From CAZKFG01 sp964551985 (GTDB taxonomy: Bacteria; Bacillota; Negativicutes; Acidaminococcales; JAISLQ01), in contig CAZKFG010000008.1 in NCBI GenBank assembly GCA_964551985.1, forward strand, positions 1-45,738: DNA of 45,738 bases, in the 5' to 3' direction. The notes under the pieces were generated by a model, which was given only the letters and a program-made list of their open reading frames with translations, did no database searches and had not been told where the DNA came from. Positions 41,538 to 45,738 of the stretch are shown one piece after another. Positions within the stretch are counted from its first letter, which is position 1. Every line of letters begins with the position of its first letter. A program made the translations under genes and the position numbers.

Positions 41538-42395
41538 ATGGAGCGTAAATTAGCAGTTCAATGGTTTCCAGGGCATATGACTAAAGCCAAAAGAATGATA
41601 GAGGCAGAGCTTAAAATAATTGACGTTGTTGTAGAAATGCTTGACGCTCGCGCGCCATATGCGAGCTCTAACCCTCTTTTGCTTGAAACATTAGGCAATA
41701 AAACAAAAATTATTATATTAAATAAGATTGATTTGGCAGACCCTAAAACTACAAGTGATTGGATTAAATTTTTTGCTGAAAAAGGATTTTTGGTCGTACA
41801 ACTTGACGCAAATCAAGGTAAAGGCATAAAAAATCTTATAGATGCCTTGAAAAAGGCGGCACTACCTATGACACAAAAATGGTTAGCAAAAGGAGTAAAA
41901 AATAAAAGTATTCGCACAATGATTGCAGGCATTCCAAATGTTGGTAAATCATCTTTAATCAACCGTCTTTTAAAAAGTGCCAAAGTAAAAACTGCCGATA
42001 CTCCAGGTGTTACACGTGGTAAACAGTGGCTTAGCATTGGTAACGGATTAGAAATCTTAGATACTCCTGGTATATTATGGCCTAAATTTGAAGACCAGTG
42101 GGTGTGCTTTGCGTTAGCTGTTACAGGCGCGATCAAAGATGAAATTTTTGATATGCAACAAGCAGCCTTGATGTTACTTGATTTTTTAAAAGAAAACTAT
42201 CTAGAGAATATACAGCAGCGCTATAATATAACTTTAACTCAACTAGACAGTGCAGAAGATATGCTAATGGCGATTGCCAAAAATAGGGGTTGCTTATTGA
42301 CTGGCGGCTTGTATGATACAAAAAAGGTAAGCCAAATACTATTAAAAGATTTTAGAGCAGGTTTACTTGGCAAAATATCTTTAGATAAGCCATAA
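41538..42395 (+). CDS. rbgA: Ribosome biogenesis GTPase RbgA (YlqF)
   Basis: 285-residue circularly permuted GTPase needed for late 50S assembly. N-terminal VQWFPGHMTKAKRMI, then G4 NKIDLAD, G1 GIPNVGKSS at about 131-139, G2 Thr in DTPGVTRGK, G3 LDTPGILWP. A helical C-terminal domain follows from about 200. Start ATG at 41538, set by AGGTGATG. Conserved order lepB-rbgA-rnhB. Confidence 0.95.
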   Translation: MERKLAVQWFPGHMTKAKRMIEAELKIIDVVVEMLDARAPYASSNPLLLETLGNKTKIIILNKIDLADPKTTSDWIKFFAEKGFLVVQLDANQGKGIKNLIDALKKAALPMTQKWLAKGVKNKSIRTMIAGIPNVGKSSLINRLLKSAKVKTADTPGVTRGKQWLSIGNGLEILDTPGILWPKFEDQWVCFALAVTGAIKDEIFDMQQAALMLLDFLKENYLENIQQRYNITLTQLDSAEDMLMAIAKNRGCLLTGGLYDTKKVSQILLKDFRAGLLGKISLDKP

Positions 42396-42412
42396 ACTTT
42401 GAGGTAAATACT

Positions 42413-43174
42413 ATGAAAATAGAACAAATAAAAAAACTTTTAGCAGATAACCCAACTTTTGAGACGTTATCTGCTATTTCTTTGGACGAAAGAGCAAGTG
42501 TACAAAAACTACTTGCAGGCTATTATAAAAACATACAACAACAAGAAAACGAAAAACAAAGATTGCTTGCTATGCAAGAACATGAAAACAAACTTTTTAA
42601 ACAAGGTCTACAATTGATTGCAGGAGTTGATGAAGCAGGCAGAGGACCACTAGCTGGACCACTAGTTGTAGCGGCAGTAATTTTACCTAAAGATGAATTT
42701 TTTTATGGACTGGACGATTCCAAAAAACTATCAAGCAAAAAACGAGAAGCACTTTTTGAGCAAATATCTAATAAAGCAATAGCTTCAAGCATACAAATAA
42801 TTTCTACCCAAGTAATTGATGAACTAAACATATATCAAGCTACTATCTATGGTATGAAAAAAGCTTTAAATTCTTTAAAATTTTCACCTCAAGCAGCATT
42901 AATTGATGCAATGCCCTTAACTGATATGCCATTTTTAACGATACCATTAATACATGGAGATAGTTTAAGTGTATCTATCGCAGGTGCGTCAATTTTGGCA
43001 AAAGTTACAAGAGACAAAATAATGCAAGAACTTGACAAAACGTATCCACAATATGGTTTTGCCAAACACAAAGGATACGGCACAAAAGAACATATACAAG
43101 CCATTGCACAGTACGGTGCTACGCCTGAACATAGAAAATCATTTGAACCTATAAAAAGTATGTTTTTGAGGTGA
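42413..43174 (+). CDS. rnhB: Ribonuclease HII
   Basis: 253-residue enzyme removing ribonucleotides and RNA from DNA. Family signature GVDEAGRGPLAGP with catalytic Asp73 and Glu74; other acidic residues in LIDAM and in GDSLSVSIAGASILAKVTRD. An N-terminal extension of about 65 residues, as in B. subtilis RnhB. Codon composition begins to shift here towards C-rich plus strand. Confidence 0.96.
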   Translation: MKIEQIKKLLADNPTFETLSAISLDERASVQKLLAGYYKNIQQQENEKQRLLAMQEHENKLFKQGLQLIAGVDEAGRGPLAGPLVVAAVILPKDEFFYGLDDSKKLSSKKREALFEQISNKAIASSIQIISTQVIDELNIYQATIYGMKKALNSLKFSPQAALIDAMPLTDMPFLTIPLIHGDSLSVSIAGASILAKVTRDKIMQELDKTYPQYGFAKHKGYGTKEHIQAIAQYGATPEHRKSFEPIKSMFLR

Positions 43175-43177
43175 AAT

Positions 43178-45049
43178 ATGAATATCCAGAACTTACTGCC
43201 ACAACAAGTAAATAGCGTTGACCTTAACAAACCAGTCATAACAGAGCAACAAACAAACAAGCCATCTGTGCAACCAGAACAAAATTCGCAAGCATTAGCC
43301 AAATCAAGCGAAATGTCCTTTCCGGATCAAGAAAATATTAATGAACTGTTAAAACAACTAACAGAAAAAATAGCCTTATCACAAAAAGTAATCAATAATA
43401 TGCCTGCGGCTATAAAATCTGAAATTAGGGCTATGCTTGCACAAAATGCTACACTACAAAACTTAAATAGCGGTCTTAGTGAGATGCTGCAAGGACAAAA
43501 AGAAATATTTAAAGAATTGACAAATCTATCAGATATTTTAAACGACATCGCCAAATTAATCAACCAAGCAGAGCAAAGTCAAGAGCAAATAACTTTGCCA
43601 AAACTATCAGATCTAACTACCCAAGAAAAACAAATGCTTTTACAAAAACAAAATTTACAACTATTGCAACAGCTACTTGATAGCATAGACGACCCCAAAG
43701 TTCAAGAGTTTTTAAAAAAGATAATTGACAACAACTCTCAAATGCCACAAAATAAACAACTGGCAGAACAACCCCAGATAAGCAAACAACCAATACCAAC
43801 AAACAGCCAAGAAAATATAAACAATCAGCAAGCAAAACCACAAGAACAACAACTAAAAGAACTTATAAAAACTTTTATCGACCAACAAAATGAAGTTTTC
43901 AAAATGACTTCAAAACCACAGCAACAAGAAAGATTTTGGCAAGAGGCAGAAAAACAGCCTGTGGAGCCCAAAACTGCAATGCAACGACCAGCGTCAGAAA
44001 AATCTGAACAGACAACGCAAATGACAAAAAAACTAGAAAATATAACAAATAAAGATGTCTTAAAAGAAATAATCAACAAACTAAAAACAATCAATCAAAC
44101 AATTGATAAAACAATTAACCGCCCACAACAAGAATTAGTACGCGATATCGTCAAACAAGAAATTATAAATATGACTAAAAATCCAATATTGGTAGAACAA
44201 AAAATAATGGATAGCCAAATACCAGTGAAAGAAAATATTTTGCTTGATGCTGCCAAACAATCTTTACCAGCAGATAAACAAGTTGTGCAGGAACAGATAA
44301 AACCGCAAGACATTTTAAATTTGGTGAAAAACTTGCAAACTGTTCAGTCTAGCCTAGAAGAGTTAGCAAGCAAAGACCAAAATCTTTTTAAAGCACTACA
44401 AACAATGACAAAAAACATAGATGCACTATCACCTGAACAAAAAGAGTTGTTAAAAGAAGTGATAGCACAAACCATTAAACAAACATTTAAAGACAATACC
44501 GAACTATCTACCTTGCAAAAAGCTTTGCAAAGCACTGTAGGTAAGGAAAATCTGCATTTAGATAAGCAAACAGCGGATCTTAAAAACTTTGAAACACTAC
44601 TTAAAACCTACGAAAGCTTACAATTTCAAAGCAAACAAATCCAACAATGGTCAACAGCTCTTCGAGACCTTGCCTCTGATATGCTAAAGACGACAAACAT
44701 GCCTACAGAGCGCACTGCACAACACATGCAAACATCATTTATTTTTAACATAACCCCGCAAGGCGAAGAAAAACCAAATCCAGTTTATATCAATATATAC
44801 CACGATAAAGGAAAAAACACCAACAACGGCTACGAAAAGTACCCAGAAACTTGGCTGAAAATCAACCTAAACCCAGAATATCTAGGCGAAGTTACAGCGA
44901 TTTTTCATCTGTATCAAGAAAATCTACTAGACGTCAAAGTCATTTTCAAAAACCCCGAAGCAATGGACGAATTTAGTCGCTTCATCCCAGATATTCAAGA
45001 TTCTATGTCAGATAGCAATATGCAACTAAATAGCATTTTAGTTGTATAA
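43178..45049 (+). CDS. FliK C-terminal-domain-like protein (YlqG-like)
   Basis: 623 residues. The N-terminal ~500 are low-complexity and Gln-rich with many K, N and E, mostly helical (repeated LLKQLTEK-, LQQLLDS-, QQEL-type segments). The last ~100 residues resemble the FliK C-terminal (Flg_hook) domain: WLKINLNPEYLGEVTAIFHL, LLDVKVIFKNPEAM, and a helix MSDSNMQLNSI. FliK sets hook length by acting on FlhB; here the next gene encodes a FlhB-C-like protein. No flagellar genes adjoin, so a non-flagellar use is possible. Position after rnhB matches B. subtilis ylqG. Confidence 0.7.
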   Translation: MNIQNLLPQQVNSVDLNKPVITEQQTNKPSVQPEQNSQALAKSSEMSFPDQENINELLKQLTEKIALSQKVINNMPAAIKSEIRAMLAQNATLQNLNSGLSEMLQGQKEIFKELTNLSDILNDIAKLINQAEQSQEQITLPKLSDLTTQEKQMLLQKQNLQLLQQLLDSIDDPKVQEFLKKIIDNNSQMPQNKQLAEQPQISKQPIPTNSQENINNQQAKPQEQQLKELIKTFIDQQNEVFKMTSKPQQQERFWQEAEKQPVEPKTAMQRPASEKSEQTTQMTKKLENITNKDVLKEIINKLKTINQTIDKTINRPQQELVRDIVKQEIINMTKNPILVEQKIMDSQIPVKENILLDAAKQSLPADKQVVQEQIKPQDILNLVKNLQTVQSSLEELASKDQNLFKALQTMTKNIDALSPEQKELLKEVIAQTIKQTFKDNTELSTLQKALQSTVGKENLHLDKQTADLKNFETLLKTYESLQFQSKQIQQWSTALRDLASDMLKTTNMPTERTAQHMQTSFIFNITPQGEEKPNPVYINIYHDKGKNTNNGYEKYPETWLKINLNPEYLGEVTAIFHLYQENLLDVKVIFKNPEAMDEFSRFIPDIQDSMSDSNMQLNSILVV

Positions 45050-45075
45050 AATCCTGCTAAAAAGGAATTGATTTA

Positions 45076-45381
45076 ATGATAAACGAAAAAAAAGAACTAC
45101 CACAAGCAGTTGCTCTGACATATGACGATAAATCCGTCAATGCTCCGAGAATAGTCGCTAAAGGCAGAGGAATAGTCGCTGAAAATATCCTAAACGCCGC
45201 AAAAACAAGTGCCGTTCCAATCTATCAAAACAAATCACTCACCCAAATGTTAATGGCGCTAGAAATAGATAACGAAATTCCAACAGAACTATACCAAGCA
45301 GTTGCTGAAATACTAGCCTACGTGTACAGAGCAGACAAACTAATGCAAATGACCAAAAACCTAAATCCAAATGGCAAATGA
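45076..45381 (+). CDS. FlhB C-terminal-like protein (YlqH-like)
   Basis: 101 residues aligned with the cytoplasmic FlhB_CC part of export-switch proteins: PQAVALTYDDKSVNAPRIVAKG, GIVAENILNAAKTSAVPIYQN and IPTELYQAVAEILAYVY. The membrane domain is absent, and the autocleavage NPTH motif is reduced to LPQ at its start, so it resembles a pre-cleaved fragment. It follows the FliK-like gene by 26 bases (AAAAGGAATTG ribosome site) and lies in the ylqH position of B. subtilis. Function unknown. Confidence 0.82.
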   Translation: MINEKKELPQAVALTYDDKSVNAPRIVAKGRGIVAENILNAAKTSAVPIYQNKSLTQMLMALEIDNEIPTELYQAVAEILAYVYRADKLMQMTKNLNPNGK

Positions 45382-45738
45382 AGTTATCAATCCGCTTTGT
45401 TTTTTAATTGCAAAATTTGCATCACAATAAAATACTAACAGCCAGCGTCAGTTGGCTGTTTTTCTTATCTCTACTTCATTGTCAAAACGTTTAAAAACCA
45501 TCTTTCGCCCTCATACTGATGCATAAAAATTTGCTTTGCGAAAGAAAAGATAAATGCAGTGGCGCTAAGTTGCCGTTTAAAAGCAAATTTATAGCTAAAA
45601 CAAGTACATAATATTACAAACACAAGCGGCAAACAACAAAAAAAGCTGCTTGCACTTTTTGCTTGTTTTGAAGCTATATATAATGTATAAACAATTATTG
45701 TATACAATTTAAATAAGCAAAAACCTCTTGGTAAAAAT
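45382..45738. other. Non-coding end of window
   Basis: 357 bases with no convincing gene. It holds a terminator for the ylqH-like gene and, near the edge, an AT-rich block with TATATAAT (45677-45684) and a perfect 12-bp palindrome ATTGTATACAAT (45697-45708), which look like control sequence for a gene beyond the window. A 78-codon minus-strand frame at 45471-45707 starts with TTG, has no ribosome site and looks non-coding. Confidence 0.55.
45437..45463 (+). terminator. Terminator after the FlhB-C-like gene
   Basis: Stem AACAGCCA / TGGCTGTT (45437-45444 with 45453-45460), 8-base loop, then a T run to 45463. Confidence 0.85.

Noticed and set aside
43618..44500. Repetitive-looking Gln-rich stretch as DNA repeats or a CRISPR-like array
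   Set aside because: No repeated units of constant length or spacing; similarity comes from frequent CAA codons in one open frame.
45471..45707. 78-codon minus-strand reading frame with hydrophobic and basic parts
   Set aside because: TTG start without a ribosome site, odd composition, no recognisable motif; the region also holds likely control sequence for the plus strand.
1..45738. Defence island, biosynthetic cluster, prophage or integrated element
   Set aside because: No integrase, transposase, att-like direct repeats around the tRNA, restriction, CRISPR or modular synthase genes; gene order is core-genome throughout.

Overview
The window is a compact stretch of bacterial core chromosome with low GC, short intergenic gaps and strong Shine-Dalgarno sequences. 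Gene content and order point to a low-GC Bacillota (Firmicutes): a tRNA-Ile T-box leader before ileS, DivIVA, YlmH, PyrR, FapR with its operator, FabK as the enoyl reductase, and the block ylxM-ffh-rpsP-khpA-ylqD-rimM-trmD / rplS-lepB-rbgA-rnhB-ylqG-like-ylqH-like. From memory, the order fapR-plsX-fabH-fabK-fabD-fabG-acpP-(FabK-like)-fabF-rnc-radical SAM-smc-ftsY, with an extra SPOUT methyltransferase after trmD, is closest to Negativicutes. That assignment is inference. I see no phage, plasmid, insertion sequence, CRISPR or defence gene.

Layout. 1-2.8 kb: 3' end of the division cluster (proC cut at the edge, ylmH, divIVA) and a histidine phosphatase. 2.8-7.3 kb: T-box leader and ileS, then lspA-rluD. 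7.3-11.1 kb: pyrR, an M20 amidohydrolase, then udp-deoB for nucleoside breakdown. 11.1-15.3 kb: the most accessory part, mainly on the minus strand: a DUF1232 protein, a Cys-rich DUF2284 protein, a YjaB-like acetyltransferase behind an aberrant tRNA-Pro(CGG), a secreted NlpC/P60 peptidase (plus strand) and a DUF4127 protein. 15.3-20.3 kb: rsmD-coaD-coiled-coil protein, tmcAL (minus), ackA, yceD-rpmF. 20.3-28.9 kb: the FapR-controlled fatty-acid operon ending in rnc. 28.9-35.9 kb: a radical SAM protein, an MFS transporter, smc-ftsY and a small Cys protein. 35.9-45.4 kb: the SRP/ribosome-maturation operon, rplS-lepB-rbgA-rnhB, and a FliK-C-like/FlhB-C-like pair. The last 357 bases hold a terminator and probably the control region of the next gene.

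Most genes form plus-strand operons. Several have near-consensus sigma-A promoters (yceD-rpmF, fapR, ylxM and the minus-strand tRNA). Regulation visible in the sequence includes the isoleucine T-box (AUC specifier), the FapR operator over the fapR start site, a cUUCGg hairpin after acpP, and intrinsic terminators that overlap the 3' ends of convergent genes.

I found no self-evident new biological system. The points most worth a second look are the tRNA-Pro(CGG) with a 9-nt variable loop and a C1-A72 mismatch, co-oriented with an acetyltransferase gene; the orphan FliK-C/FlhB-CC-like pair; the second SPOUT methyltransferase overlapping trmD; and the Cys-cluster FabK paralogue inside the fab operon.
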